Source: Clavelina lepadiformis (taxonomy: Eukaryota; Chordata; Ascidiacea; Aplousobranchia; Clavelinidae). From it: a DNA stretch of 64,000 bases. The translations under genes and the position numbers were made by a program. Shown here piece after piece: positions 43,901-57,400 of this stretch; positions within the stretch are counted from its first letter, which is position 1, and the number at the start of each line of letters is the position of its first letter. Below the pieces are notes generated by a model. The model was not told where the DNA came from, made no database searches, and worked only from the letters and a program-made list of their open reading frames with translations. The stretch is from contig NC_135241.1 of the NCBI RefSeq assembly GCF_947623445.1, positions 18,168,501-18,232,500 on the forward strand, read 5' to 3'.

Positions 43901-46900
43901 ACGTTAAAAAATTCCAAAGGCAAAAGAGTTTACGATCAAAACAAGAAAAGGAAACGCGAAATCAACATCCGCCGGATACGAATCAAAAATTTATGTTCTC
44001 TCATAAAAACCACCGAAAATATCCCAGCTCGTGGTTCAAGCACGATTAGTTTTGCCTTAATTTTGGCAACAGGCTGTGTTTTTCCGTCTTCGTCCACGTC
44101 GTATGACGTGATATGTGACACGCAAATCTGCGTCAATTTAACGTCAATAAAGCAAAGTGTTGAACGCGTTTCTATAACGTTCCTTTCCAGGTTCCTCCCG
44201 CGTTTTTAGTACAGCCAAAAATAGTGACACATCTTGAGTTTGTTCCTGTTAGAACTTCCTCCCAAAGTAACTCCTGTCATACCGCTGGCGATATTTTGAC
44301 GGAAATATTGTAGTCTTTTTAATCAGCTGTATTGTCATGGCACAAACATTTCTAATACGTGATATGGCTCTGTGTCAGCAAAAATTGTTGTCCGGTTTTG
44401 TCAGTTTAGGTCAAGTCCGGTTTCGTTTTGTATTTAAGTACCGGGGAAAATCTTGACCTGACAGCCAATTTAGAAGACGTGGAGATTAGCACGCTATCTA
44501 AAGGTCAAATGTAGGTCGTTGAACCATGTTTTAGTATCACGTGGACACAATCAGAAGTTTTTTTTGATCAAAGGAAAACTTTAGTCACATCCTACTAAGC
44601 TCGATAGTAAGGATTTAATCCGGTTGCTGCTTCCGCGTCACGTGTATGAATGCTTTTGTTGACGTCAACGGGTTGAGTATAAAGTCAAACGCATACGTTA
44701 CGTGCTATGAGTAGAACTGCTCGTTTTTCCCCCAAAATGCATGTTATCTTTGCGGTAATAAATGGCAGATGGTTAAAATAAGTTAACAGAGTTGATTCAA
44801 CTTAAAACAATTAGGTATAGCGCCTTTACTCCATCAGTCAGTAAATTTAAAGTGCATGACTATGCATTTCTTAAGCTGGGAAGTAAGTGGTATTTTGCAA
44901 AGGTGAACATATACGTAATGAAGTAAAAATACTACCAACAGCACGCCTTATTTATACGGCAACGTATGAACATAACACAGTACGATGATATAAAAAACTT
45001 TTAAAGCAACGTTTTTAAAACTTTGCTAAAAAAAGAATATTCATACAAAAGTTCTTCACAAGTTGCTTGTATTTGAAACTGTATTTAAATTGTTTTTTAT
45101 TGATTATAGTTTCTCTGTGACGTGTAAACTTAACGGCAAAATGTTTATGACTCTACATTAAAAATAGCCAGCTGATTGATAAAGAGCCCGAATCTTTTTT
45201 AGATAACTATATATGTAGCTTATTTTAAAGGAGAATTCAACCTTTAGACTATGATGCGATACCAGCAGTCCATCCACGTTTCCGAAACAGGTCTAATTTT
45301 GGGAAATGTGACAGGTTGACTTCCCACAGTCGAACACTGCTTTTAGAATACGTTTTAGTATACGTCTTTTTAAATCTCACGAGATTTCGAAGGAGGCCAT
45401 TATTTGGAATACAACAAATAACAGCATGAATGTATCACATGTTTAATTATGAAAGCAACCCATATATGAAAAGATGATGTCATAGAACGACGAAACTGCA
45501 ACAAATAGAATCTATACTTTTCAACACATACGCAATATACTGAACGCTTAGTTATATTGCAATTAATATGAAGTAAACAGTTTTGAAGAAAGTTGATAAA
45601 AATTAAAATATTTCGCCAAATGTATGAAATTTGAGAATCGCTGAGACGTCTGTTACCACATAAAACGTTTCAACATTCAATATTCTAGACCGGGTCCAAT
45701 TCCGAATTTGTTTCCCTTTTCCCATGTCCGTGATAGACCACATCACACTTACTTATTGTACAGGAAGGCAAGTCGGAGTACAAAACTGTTTCTCTTTTTT
45801 CCGTTTTTCGTTAACGTAAAACCTACGGAGTGTCACGCGATCCCACAACTATGCCTAATTTTTTTCCAAGAAGGCAATTTCGTGTTGCCAAAAAGTGAAA
45901 GTTTGCTTCCCATATGCATTTAAGTGTTACAAATTCTAGATTTTAACGTAAATTTAATCAAACCATAGCCCCATTATACCTATATTATACCAACAGATTT
46001 CAGGAATCAAGAAGGGATTCTACGCTTTCCTGCAAATAGCTACACAATTTGTATTCACAATACACAGTTAATTACCGTTACTAAATAAAACATGCATTAT
46101 GTACTGATGTATTTCCGTTTTCAGAGTATCAGTTTTCTAGGTATCCCACTCAGTCACGTGAAAGGTCGAGTTACGCAATGATTGGTTGTCACGAAATTTT
46201 TTTAATGAAGTTCCGAAAACAGGTTTGCTAGAATGTATGCAAGTTATTGTCAGTTTCTTTTGTAAAATTATGAACATTTGTTCAATTTATTTTAATCGTG
46301 CGTTTTGTAAACTTTTGGTTGTAATTTCTCTGCCATGTTTTTTCAACTTTTGCTGTAATGAAGGGTCAAATTACTGTACACGTTTAATTGTCTCATTTCT
46401 TGAAACTTTTTTCAATTAAACAAAATGTATAAGAAATCGACCCAATTAAGCTATAAAATATGCATCTGTATCAAATGCAACATTTTGTGATTATACCAGC
46501 GACTCACCGCTTGCAAAACAATAAAGATTTTGAAGAAATCAACTACTGTGTGAAGGACTTTTGTTCATCTTAATAACAACCTTAATCATCTTAATGTCAG
46601 TGCGTACATATAAAGTCGACCGTACATCGCCCAAACCTGGAATGAATCTCGAAACGCAAATCACCAGCGCTTAATTAACCGCGTGTGCATACAATGCCGC
46701 TATCATAACCCAAGGATGGGCTAATGTAATTGCTAAAAGTGTAATAAGGACACTCGAAAAACTACAAGCAATAACCACAATAAGCAACAGTTCAAGGAAA
46801 ACTACACAGAGCAAAATAACTCAATAATACATAATTTAATGTTGCCCTACGTACGAGTCGTGTGCAGGTCTACTTCTATATACTCATAATTTGTGAAGTA

Positions 46901-49883
46901 TATATCAATATGTCTTACGCACTGGCAAACCTACGTTTAAATACAAATCTAGTGAATACGGTGCTCTGTATAACCTACAACCATGAATAATAATCTAGTT
47001 GTAAAAAGTTGAATGAGACGTTTAATATGTACTTGATTAATCGCAGTGATAAAGTTTTTGTCGCAGCTGCATAAAATTGACAGGTTTTATGAAATGAGTG
47101 TTGAGAGTGTTGAGTTTTCAGCAGACAATATAAACATGACTTTAAATAGTTCTTGGCATCTTTACCAACTCAACACATTCGGGTATTATTTTGTATTTAC
47201 ATTTTACACCTAATTTTCTCTTCAAAAATTGATTTGGACTGCAGAAACATCCAAAGCTCGGATTAAAGATGACTTAGGGCAGGAATTGCGAGCTGGAAAA
47301 CGGTTTTGAGAAGCACATTCTGTCCGGCGCTACATTTCTTTACGAATATACTTATAAGAGCTCATTTATTCAAGATCTACTAAATGGCCGCAGGTATGTA
47401 GGATAATATATAGGCCTATATATTACGTTTCAGATAGAAAAGTGTTTTCAAAACTGTCATCCTTCTTTGAGCGGAGAACATCAAATTATTTCTTTAAACA
47501 TACAAGACGTTGTAGTTAGGTTTTGCACAGTTATTACTGTATTTCGCCGTCTTGAAACTAAAACAGAAATTGTTTTTTCACGCTACATCTAGGTACTATA
47601 TACTAAATGCACTTAATTTGCGCACAATCACAGAATAAAAGATCTGCTCAGTCATGGGCGCAGGAGGGTTACTTTGCTTCACACGTCTGAATTACAATAT
47701 GTGTAACTTTTAGTGCTGTTTCATTCATTGAACGTTTTTTGACGTAAGTTGAGTGAAATGACAATGAAAATCTAAGCAAGAAAATTTTTACATTCAGCTT
47801 TTGGTGCGCTTCCTGTATGTACTAGCGCGGAACTTCAATATATGGTGATTCAAGCTCTTTCCGTTTAATGTTATCATATCGCATGTTAATGAACCACCCA
47901 ATTATGCTTAATAGTTCCTATTCCGTTTGGTGTGCTCATTACTTGCGTTCCCGAAATTGCTTTGTTGTGTGCATTAGCCGCAGGACACGAGTTGAACCGA
48001 AGCCAAAGTCTTTTCTGCGAGCGGTATCTTATCGGTATCGGTATCGGAGCGGTATCTTGAAACTCATTCATTCAAATTGCCGAATGAATAGCAATTATCA
48101 TTTCACCCTTTTAAGGAACTCCGGTCAAATCTTTTAATTTGTCTTGTCCACACTCTTGTTGTAATCTGTTTCAGTTGGATTTTATGATCATTCCGTGATT
48201 TATAGGCAGTGACCATAAATCAATCGTTCTTCTTTTTTATGTGCTCATTTTCCTTGAACTTTCATAAAGTTTTCCCGTATACCATTGTCTGCATTCTAAA
48301 GTGATTTTCAAAAGTAAATTGTATGTTGCAAAAACAGATATAAATTAAATAGATTGTTTTTGAGATGACCATACGCATGTCATCACTTACACCCAAACGA
48401 TTTCTGGCCTTGATTTTGTGGTGTGCATAAGTGACATACGTAGGACAATGGAGAAGCAGATAAGTTAATAAAATAAGAGCAAAGTTGTTGCAAACGGCGC
48501 TAGGACCGTTAATGGTCTTTTTGCTTACTTGGGGAATGTGTTGGAATTGCACTAAATAAAGCTCTATCTTGGTTTTAGTTTTGACCTTTAACTCAGCTAG
48601 ATCTATTTTTATTTAAAAATTATTATCATACATGGAGTCTAAGATGAAAATAAATCCATCGTCGAGTCCCGCATTCATCAACGTGATAAGAATTCTTTTT
48701 ATGCTGAAAATGTTACTGGAAGGATTGACTTTGCACTTGCAAATGTTACTTCATTTCAAAATGAGTAATAATTTTTCTGCCTTGATAACTTTATGAAGCT
48801 CTATCGTTTAGTTATTAAAATGTTGTTCAATAAAATTGTAACCCAAATGAAAAAAACACACTGACCCTCAGTCAGAGGGTTGAATCTGTCCCCATATCCC
48901 GGTTCCATTGCTTTATGGGTTCGCACCCTCGGTTAAGTAAAATAAAATTGCTATAGTTAATAATAAATTGTAGTAAGAATGACTGTAGCTGCCAACGGTA
49001 AAGACGATTTTACATCCTATATCTTTGTAATTTGCCCAACTCAATAAGATTAATAAAGAACGCCATTATGTTTTTTTGTTTTTGTGCATTTGTACGACAT
49101 CTATATACCAGTATAAATAGTTAAATTAACAAATTGGGCTTCAAATAGTTCCGAAGCAAGCCTTAGGGCATCACTCTTTGCAAAGTATTTATGTTCTTTG
49201 GTTAATTAATTTTAATATTAATAATAATAATTATTATTCATCGGTTAATTAACTTTCTCAAGAATTTTTTACATTAGCTAAGTTATCACTGACATTACAA
49301 TTTTGTTACATTGATTTTATTAGCTTACAACGAAACTAACTACAAAAACCAGCATAATTTGTCTACAAATTCACCTAATAAAACTCTTCCCTCTGTCACA
49401 ATTTAACACAAATATTGGGCCTATGTTAAAAAGACACAGAAAAAGATTTGTCGTTAATTTTGCTCGGTCCATTTATACTGTCTATATTTTAACCAGAATT
49501 TGTTACAGGCAGTCCGATCACTATTTTGCTAGCACAAGGCTTCTTCTTATTGTTTGATATTTTACACCGCTCCAGTTTACACGACCATGATCTATAACCT
49601 AATACTGTACAATCAAAATAGCCTGTTCCACCATAACTCGTTATTAAAACGCGTACAGTGATAACAAACCACAAAATTAGTGAGAGTCTATATTGTACAG
49701 AAAATATTGTACTCATACAAGAGACACCGTCGGTGTGCTGGTTCAAATATGTCGGTTGATGGGTTTCACAAGTGACCGTTTTCACTGAAAAACCGCTCTT
49801 ATCCCTCCAGATAATGCAGATGAAAAAGTCCTTTCGATAATTTGTTTTCGACATTTCCGTTTTCATTTCACTCAATGACGTGT
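40943..49883. other. About 9-kb region without a recognisable gene
   Basis: Upstream of the protease homologue and downstream of SPAG8. On the minus strand, 43254-43361 is flanked by a strong acceptor (CTCCCTTTTCAG) and a GTAAGT donor, and a second GTAAGT donor follows a short segment at about 43412, so a spliced non-coding or short coding transcript is possible. The minus-strand ORF 43936-44136 (starts MTQICVSHITSYDVDEDGK) is protein-like but unsupported. E-box/CACGTG-like sites occur at 44538 and 44638. A short (TATCGG)n run is at 48030-48052, and an AATAATAATTATTATT palindrome at about 49220. Nothing else could be assigned. Confidence 0.45.
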
Positions 49884-49889
49884 TTTATT
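49884..49889 (-). terminator. Poly(A) signal of SPAG8
   Basis: AATAAA on the minus strand, 72 bp after the SPAG8 stop codon. Confidence 0.7.
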
Positions 49890-49960
49890 TTAACTTATAG
49901 ATAAAGTTTGTTTCAAGGGAGAGTGGCGACTTGTTTTCAGTAAAAAGTGAAGCAATGTAT

Positions 49961-51864
49961 TCACATGTTGGGATACTGCTCTTGGTCGTGAGGCTGCGTT
50001 TGCTCAAGATATTCTGAGATGGGTGTGCTGAAAGCGGCGTTCTTTTTAAATGGCGTATCCCTTGTCTTGATTTGAGACATGCCCTGCGAAAACAAATGAT
50101 TTTGTATATAACAGTGAAACTAAATAGATCATCAGCGTCCCCTTGTAATGCTGGGGTTAGGCTAATAAACAAAAACAATGCAGCTTTCAATTCAGTTTTA
50201 TTCAAAAATATGAGTTGGACGTCTTCAAAACTTACATGGATCTTGTTTCGGTGTGTTGACCAAAACGTTATACATTGTTCCGTGCTGACGTTGTGGTCCT
50301 AAAAATTTAATATGACATATACGGAAGCAATTACCTGAGAGGGATACGTTCATGCATTTTTAGGTATACAGTAGGTCGTCATAAACAGAGAGACCTGCCA
50401 TAGTTGTTCATACCAGAATACTTACCATGGTTGCTGGAGGTTTAATGGACTTAAAATCGGCTTTATCAAAGTCTTGTTGTTTTATTGTTATAAATTCCGG
50501 CGCCGGTGGTGGTGGATTGAATTCTTTGTGAGTCTCTTCTCTGCAAAAAACGAAATTTATGCTACTCTTGCATGATTTAAGTAGATGTTCATATTAGTAA
50601 CCAAACTGTTAATATTAACAAATAATATTTGTTTTATTCAGGACCAGTGTGTTATAGCAAAGATTGTCAGAATCAAACACTAAATAATTTCAAATATAGT
50701 TGCAAAATAAACCATACTTATTTCATAAAATATTGTTAAGTCTAAAACCTAAACAAAACTAACTTAGTGTAAATGTTTAGTTCAAACACTGCGGTTTTCT
50801 TTTAAAAATGCAAAATCGCTTTTAACTGATCAAACATGCAAATGGTTTAATGGTACACTAAGGTTTTTGCAGTAAATAAAATGAATGAAACCTTTGCATA
50901 ACTCTTAGGGTTTTCTGTGGTAGTTTGATCGTGCTTACCCAACTTTGCTAAATAACATCCTTTCAAATATTTCCTCCTTCTTTCCCCGTGTTCTTACCCC
51001 TGGATATGTTGGTAGTTGATATGATTGCCGAACCGTGGTTTGTTTTTCAGCTGTTGCATCTACATTTAGTGTTAACAATCCTTTATGCCCATGTCGATGT
51101 AATTGGGCACTGCTAGTGTATTCGGAATTAACATCGGTCGGTTCCAATGATGCAGTAGCTCTCTGCAATAAGGGGCGGTGAAGGAAAAGTGCTAATACAA
51201 GTTAACTTTAAACCAAAGAAGAGTTCTTAATAAGTATACCAGAAAAAGATATTTTCAATGATATTAAGTACTTAAGCCAGCGATTTTCAACAGTGGCCAG
51301 ATACCCAAGAGAGGAATTCAAATCTTTGGATGAAGAAGTGGGAAGGGATTGAGATAGCTGGAGAGGATTTCGGGTTTATTGCTTCTGCTTATAATATCAT
51401 ATTACTAATAAAAAAATTTTATCAAGGGGTTTTGGGAGTAAATTTTGCCTTTCATAATGACATCACAATGTATTTATTGTTACATATTACTGTAAATTTA
51501 TATTAGGGGGTATTTAAAAACGTTTGGAAATAGAAAAGGAATACAAAAAATATTGAGAGCCAACGAACTAAGATTAACCAAATATTGTCAAAATGGATCA
51601 TAAAATATGATAGAGGTGGTGGTACTTATGAACTCACAATGTGAAAAGTACAGTAAGTAACTTTTGGGAAAAATTTACTAACCATTAACTTAAATGTTAT
51701 CAAATGTTTTTTTGTTTGGTAGTGTACCGTAATAAACAATTTTTTTGAATTGGTTTTAAATCAGAAAGAAGTGCCTAACTTACCTCTTCAACCCAGTTTT
51801 CCAGAAGACATTTTCCACCTGAATTATTGTACCTTATTTCATTTCTGCCTTCATACAAACTCAT
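49961..51864 (-). CDS. SPAG8: Sperm-associated antigen 8 orthologue, complete (5 exons, 201 aa)
   Basis: Axonemal/sperm-flagellar protein; in mammals SPAG8 is found in doublet microtubules and sperm. Exons: 51784-51864, 50939-51162, 50426-50540, 50236-50298 and 49961-50083, all in frame. Family landmarks in order: KCLLENWVEERAT (residues 18-30), the HGHKGLLTL block, RGKKEEIFERMLFSKV, a proline-rich link (FNPPPPAPEF), a DFDKADF segment, TFWS, and the C-terminal signature KTRDTPFKKNAAFSTP followed by a terminal QYPNM. The human protein has a long N-terminal extension (hence over 400 residues); this one holds only the conserved C-terminal half, as other invertebrate forms appear to. A possible RFX site lies at 52497-52510. 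A poly(A) signal follows at 49884. Confidence 0.92.
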
Positions 51865-52496
51865 TATGATGTAATGTTTTCACAATGATTCTTCCAAGCA
51901 TATGATTGTTAGCCTAACATTCAAATTAGTATAGCATTAAAATAAGTTTAGTTTCCTAGCTGTTTTTGTCCATAAACTTTGTTATATTTGAAAATCTACC
52001 GATTTATACAATTGAGTTTTTTTATCTACCAGTTTTCTGGTCAAAAGTTTGAAAAAAGGAATATTTGTAAGCTGTAGGCCTATAGTGTGCAATTTTAGGG
52101 TTTTCTTCATTCTTTGGCTCCTATATCAGGATGGAGTGTTAGGAAATAATTACGCCAATTATTATTACGGAAATATTACGAAAATTATTACCGCTACGAG
52201 AAGTTATGTCATAAATCTTTCCCATTCAGATCTTAAGGTCGGAGTGCAAAAGTTCAGGAGACACCAATTCTTATTAATTCTGGCCTAGTAACCTAACTTT
52301 AGGACCTAAGCCTAAACAATTCAAATGCAATTGGGTACATAAATCCAAACACTGTTCAAAATTACACGACCATATTGATGAAAACACCTATTTTCAATTT
52401 CAACTTCTGACTGGTGACTGGCAAACTGTTGAGGAAAATGGTTTACGAACATTCAACGCATTACAATCATTGTGTGTTGGCTTCTTAAATGGCAAC

Positions 52497-52510
52497 TTCG
52501 CCATAGCAAC
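52497..52510. promoter_or_regulatory. RFX X-box-like site upstream of SPAG8
   Basis: TTCGCCATAGCAAC matches the palindromic X-box (GTTGCCATAGCAAC form) at 12 of 14 positions. It lies about 640 bp upstream of the SPAG8 ATG. RFX factors drive ciliary and flagellar genes in animals. The distance is larger than usual unless a 5' non-coding exon exists. A CACGTG-containing stretch (TCACGTGATG) follows 10 bp later. Confidence 0.4.
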
Positions 52511-53051
52511 TTCTGGGTCACGTGATGTTTCATATTTTTGCTAAAAGCAAGGGAATGAAAGAGAATTTCTTCGAGTGTTCGCCAAACTAAACATATCATT
52601 CACAACAGCAATATCATTTTTAACTTGTTGTATATTTTAATGATTATCTAGACTACAAATCTAGTTGAAACTTTTGTAAATGTTTTCATCAAATTTGATT
52701 TTTTCTCCTTTATTTTGTTGTATTATTTCACCTGCAGGTTGTACAAGTGGACAAACTTATATGAAAAAACTAATGAAAAGCGTAGGCTTTGTTACCATAC
52801 CATATTTTTGTTGATGCAAATAAAAATGTGTATTTCTATCGGAACTTTAAAAAAACAAGCTCGATAACCGGAGCTCGACCGATGAGAAAATTGTTGTCCA
52901 ACTTAATTCGTATAAATATTTCCCTCACTCCAAGCATGATCCGCGGATAGAAAAAAAACTTTAGGTAACAAAATGGGATATTTTTATAAACAATTACAAC
53001 TTTCTGTAATAACTATCAACCAGAATAATTTGGAGACAGTCGTAACGTTAT

Positions 53052-53094
53052 ACCATAGAATACTAATAACTACTTGTTATTAGTACTCTATGGT
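53052..53094. repeat. 43-nt hairpin
   Basis: Arms ACCATAGAATACTAATAAC and GTTATTAGTACTCTATGGT (19 bp, one mismatch) with a 5-base loop. Short foldback; its status as an RNA or element is unknown. Confidence 0.7.
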
Positions 53095-53149
53095 TATACT
53101 ACTGTAGTTTAGTTTAATGCAACGCATAGTTTGATCTCAGAATAGTTTT

Positions 53150-53275
53150 TCGGTTAAGCCGACTCAACTTGACTCAGAGCACAACTTCAATTGACTTGGG
53201 TTACCTCGAGTCACAACTCATGACTCGACTGATTCGACTGGACTCGAGTCAAAAAATGACTTAGTTACAACCCTG
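53150..53275. repeat. Terminal part of a hAT-like element
   Basis: Repeated GACTCGA / TCGAGTC motifs ending at TTAGTTACAACCCTG (minus strand CAGGGTTGTAACTAAG). Only one end is clear. Confidence 0.5.
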
Positions 53276-53652
53276 CCATGGTGTAACAACCTTTACCGTT
53301 GGAAGAGGGGAAGTCTTTACACTGACTCCCCATAACTGTGTTTTTATAGACATCTTAAGTAGTCAAGTAGTGCAGCTCGTAAAAAAAACAAAAGCAAAAA
53401 GTTGTTGGGTTGGTTTGATTTAGCGTTCATCGCCAAGGTAATGTTTTAGGCTGGACCGGAGACGTTGCAACGTTATATGTTTTGTTTACCTATCAGCTTC
53501 ATAGACACTGCACAGTATCAGCTTCTGAGCTCAGAAGATCAGTAAATACCTATTTTTGCAAACATTATGAACAAATTGTTTCAGGTGGAATTGGAATCTC
53601 CCCAAAATGCTGAAAGGCTTAAATGAAGAAAATAGGCCTAGTTGGGAAATAC

Positions 53653-54400
53653 TAGGCTTACCATACGTCCCGTTTTAGCCGGGACAGTCCCGCTTTTAAA
53701 GGCTTTGTCCCGGCGTCCCGATCAGTCAACTAAAAGTCCCGCTTTGGCATTTACTGAGCCAGCATTGCCCCACACTACACGAATATTAGCATGATGTGAT
53801 TGGTTTGTTTAGCCAATTTGCTGAAAAGCAATACCCGATGCGTGTTCTTGTTTCGTTGTGTTAAATGTGAAAGTAATTGTTACATCATTGTAGCGGGTAA
53901 TTGGTCCAGTGGTGAGTTGATTGTTAGCGCATTCGCTTGTTCACTGTTCAGTAATAGTAGGCTAGGAGGAGGAGATGATCTTTTTGCAGTTAGGTTATTG
54001 AAAGAACTTATTTCGTACGGTTCCGGTACTTGTTTGCATTTTCTTCTGCAAAAACCATTTGAATGTGAAAGCCCTTATCACCTGCAAAATTAAAACTGAC
54101 TTTTCCTGCTGTGGTTTTTATGAGAAAATAAAGTTGAATATAGACTTCTGGAAGAAAGTATTGTCTACAGAAAAGTATGATTGGACGATTATGTAAATTT
54201 ACAAATGCTTGAACATTGTTTTGTTTCCTAGTAAAATGCATTATTTTAGTTTTTCTTGTTGTCTTACTACTTCAGTTGTCCCTGACGATAGGAATCCAAA
54301 ATAGTCTCATACTTCTAGTAAAATGTAAACCACATTTATCTGATAGGGCTTGTTGTTCTGAAGCGTCCCGCTTTTCAATCAAAAAAATATGGTAAGCCTA
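53653..54400. mobile_element. hAT-type element, 748 bp, with perfect 8-bp target duplication
   Basis: TAGGCTTACCATA at both ends (right end on the minus strand), followed by GTCCCG-rich subterminal sequence: CGTCCCGTTTTAGCCGGGAC on the left, AGCGTCCCGCTTTTCA near the right. Target duplication GGAAATAC at 53645-53652 and 54401-54408. A 97-codon plus-strand ORF inside (53800-54093) has no clear transposase similarity. Confidence 0.9.
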
Positions 54401-54408
54401 GGAAATAC

Positions 54409-57400
54409 TATTTTCAATTTCAGGCTTATAGTGAACCCTTGAAATTGGAACAAATGGGACACGAGAGTACGATCGTTTTCGAAGACAAATCATGCGTGCA
54501 AAGATTAAAATTTTGGCGTGATGGCGTGCACTGAAACCAAAACTATTGTTTTTTCTATTAGGCTATAGGCCTAAATTGGCTTTCAAACAATCATTCTTTT
54601 CTTTGTTTATTTATTATAAATCAGCGTGGAGATAACAAAGTTTGGCGTGCACGTTGATGAACCTCATATGTCAGTGTGTGCAGGTGCCACACCACTATGG
54701 CTGATCATGGGCTCAAACTGGATGTGATTTTTGCATGCTAGGCTAGCCTGCTCTATTGAATCAGAGATCACTCATAGTGATATGCAGTGATACGATAACA
54801 GCTCTTGGTCCCATGCTGAGTTTTCACCCATACAGCCACAGGCTGTAATGCAACTTGGACACATAATTGTAACAATAAAGGTTAGATAAAGAACCATGTT
54901 TTTATAATAAATCATGGTTATAGTTGTAATAAAAAACATCCTTTGCATAATGTTTAACATACAACAAAATGGTTGCAATGCTCTTGTGATTTTTGCTACC
55001 TTTTACAGATTTGGATATGTACTTACTTTTTTGACTGACTAGTTGTACGATACCAGGCTGCTAAGTTTGCAGCGCATGAAAAAGAGTCTATTCTGTTCGC
55101 ACTTCTACCATACAACATGTAAAGATATCAGGGTTTCATATGCTTCTGCCTTCTGTGTCCGGATCGAATATTGTTGAATAAAAATAAGCTTTAACGTTTA
55201 TTATGTTTTGTTGTTGACTTGTTCATTGAGTTGCAACAAAGTTACTTAATCTCATGTTTATTTTTTTGCTCACCTTTTTCATAGATGATATTAAAAGCTG
55301 TAATTCACTTCGCACACCATCGCTTTAATTTCTGGAGTTTTGCAACATTGTCGGACAATTTTTATTTAAAGTTGTAGTGCTCGCTAACTATATTTTAACC
55401 TGGACCGAGGCTGCTAGGCCAATTTTGTATTAACACAATGAATTTGAACACTTAAATGTTTATGAAGTATTGGCACAATGGCAACACATTGAAAGGTTAA
55501 CAATATATACTGGTTTTTATGGGCTGAGCGCTCTTTTTATTCAGAAAATTTGGAAATAAGGTGGTCATTATCTTGTATATATATACCAAGCCTCATTACA
55601 GAATGAAAGGTTGCAGAATAGCATTAGTAAGGGTCCATAAGGATAATTACCTTTTCATGACTTGGTCCAGTCAGAATTTTCATACATAGTTTCATTTATG
55701 TTGAATCGTTCCTTAATATTTTTGGTGCATGTAAGTAGGTTACTTTGTTACTAGGTTCATGATTATATAAAAACATAACTTTGAACATGTGATACACTGG
55801 GGCATAACCTGTGGGTCCTTCTTGTTTTGTGTATGACCTTTCTTTTGACTTACCAAGTGAAATAGTGTGTACTTTGTAGCTGTTAACCCTTAGCTTTGTG
55901 TGGTTATCAAGGTTTAAATTTTTACAAATATGTATGTTTTAGTTAGTGTAATGCTGGTTTTATTTGAAAATTTATTATGCTACTTTATGGAATTTGGCTT
56001 AGTGACAACAAAAAATTAAAACCTATTTGTGTGTAGATTATTTCTTGTAAAATGCAGTGTGTTGATGGCAGTAAGAATGATTTGACACAAGTTTGTGCTT
56101 TTATAATATATTATCATTAATACTGTTAATTAATTATCTTTTTATAATTAATGATCATTACAATTCATTACAGATGGCTTGCAGTGTTTCGGTGCCTGTG
56201 TCATAATTTCTTTTTGTTGAAAAATATTTTGGCTCATTAAGTGTCATCAAGATGGAATACTTGCCAATGGGTAGGGCAGGCTGCAGTGCTTTAGTACAAC
56301 GTCAAAATCATCCAAACCATGCAATTTGGATCTCAACAGCACAATTAAAGCAGTTTTTTCCAAAATCCTCAAAATTATCCTGAAATTTGAGTATTGTTGA
56401 GAGTTATTTATTTTAAGCAATATTATTTTTTGTGTAGCAAAATTGTTCAGTTGTTGGTATACAATATTAATTACTTTTGTATAATTAGATGTGGTTGTTG
56501 CGCTGGTCTTATTTCGCATACTTGGTCCATTTTCACTATTCTCATTGCAACTAGCACTTCTGCAAGACAGATTAAATAGGAAAGTAACTTAAACATGAAT
56601 TCATGCTTTTACCGTGGGCAGAAATCAGCATGGTGCATAGCACTCCAGACATTTACTACAGTTTATTTGCAAATACGTCTGCTTGACAATATGGTGCTCC
56701 TGAGTTAGACAGCATTTTGTTTCTTTGGTTCACACCAGGAAATTTGATACTCATTCTTTAATCCCTTTAAGGGATGAAATTCCAGGAGAGGCTTCCTTCA
56801 GGAAATGGAGACTAAACAAACTTAAACTCCATTTCTAAGTTAAACGTAAAATAACTTGCTTATCACAAATGTGTAGGATGCCTGGATGAATCGGAGTTGT
56901 GCTCTCGCTTTTAACCTTGACATGGCCACTTATAAAATTACTTATATATCCTGGCTGACGTGTGCACTATATATATTTGATTGACCGCGTTTTACGTCAT
57001 AACGTTTTTTTAAAGAACGGTATGCTTTCAGTACGTTTTTTCCTTATTAGGAGATATTTACGTAAACGTAATTAGATAAAAACATGTTCAGAATACAGGA
57101 TTTAATCTTCCTTAAATACGTTTCCTTTCATGCTCACTACTACATCATACCCTCAGTGGCTTGACTTAACAACCACCGACCCTGTGTTTGTCAGACGCCA
57201 TGGTCTAGTCCCCAATGTTTTTATTCAGAGACTTGTTAGCATGAAATTTTGCGCTCTATACGTTCGACGACAACGCATTGAAGAGCTTGAGATAACTAGA
57301 ATTTATTTGGTACTGTAGTTAGTCGACGTAAACATTTTCCAAACAGATAACATTTACCGCATGTGACAAGGAGCACTTGAGTTTTAACTAACAACAGGCA

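Larger units (their letters stand above)
51865..53652. other. Intergenic region upstream of SPAG8, outside the X-box
   Basis: Contains the X-box-like site, a perfect-loop hairpin (53052-53094) and a repeat end (53150-53275). The plus-strand ORF at 52049-52288 has no support. Confidence 0.45.

Noticed and set aside
48840..48930. Sequence resembling tRNA T-arm words (GGGTTCGCACCC)
   Set aside because: No acceptor stem or D-arm at the right distance.
49489..49875. 128-codon minus-strand ORF downstream of SPAG8
   Set aside because: It lies behind the SPAG8 poly(A) signal and shows no motif or splice signal; cysteine content alone is not evidence.
53880..53950. tRNA-like words (TCCAGTGGTGAG, GTTAGCGCATTCGC)
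   Set aside because: No cloverleaf could be folded and the B-box is missing; it lies inside a hAT element.
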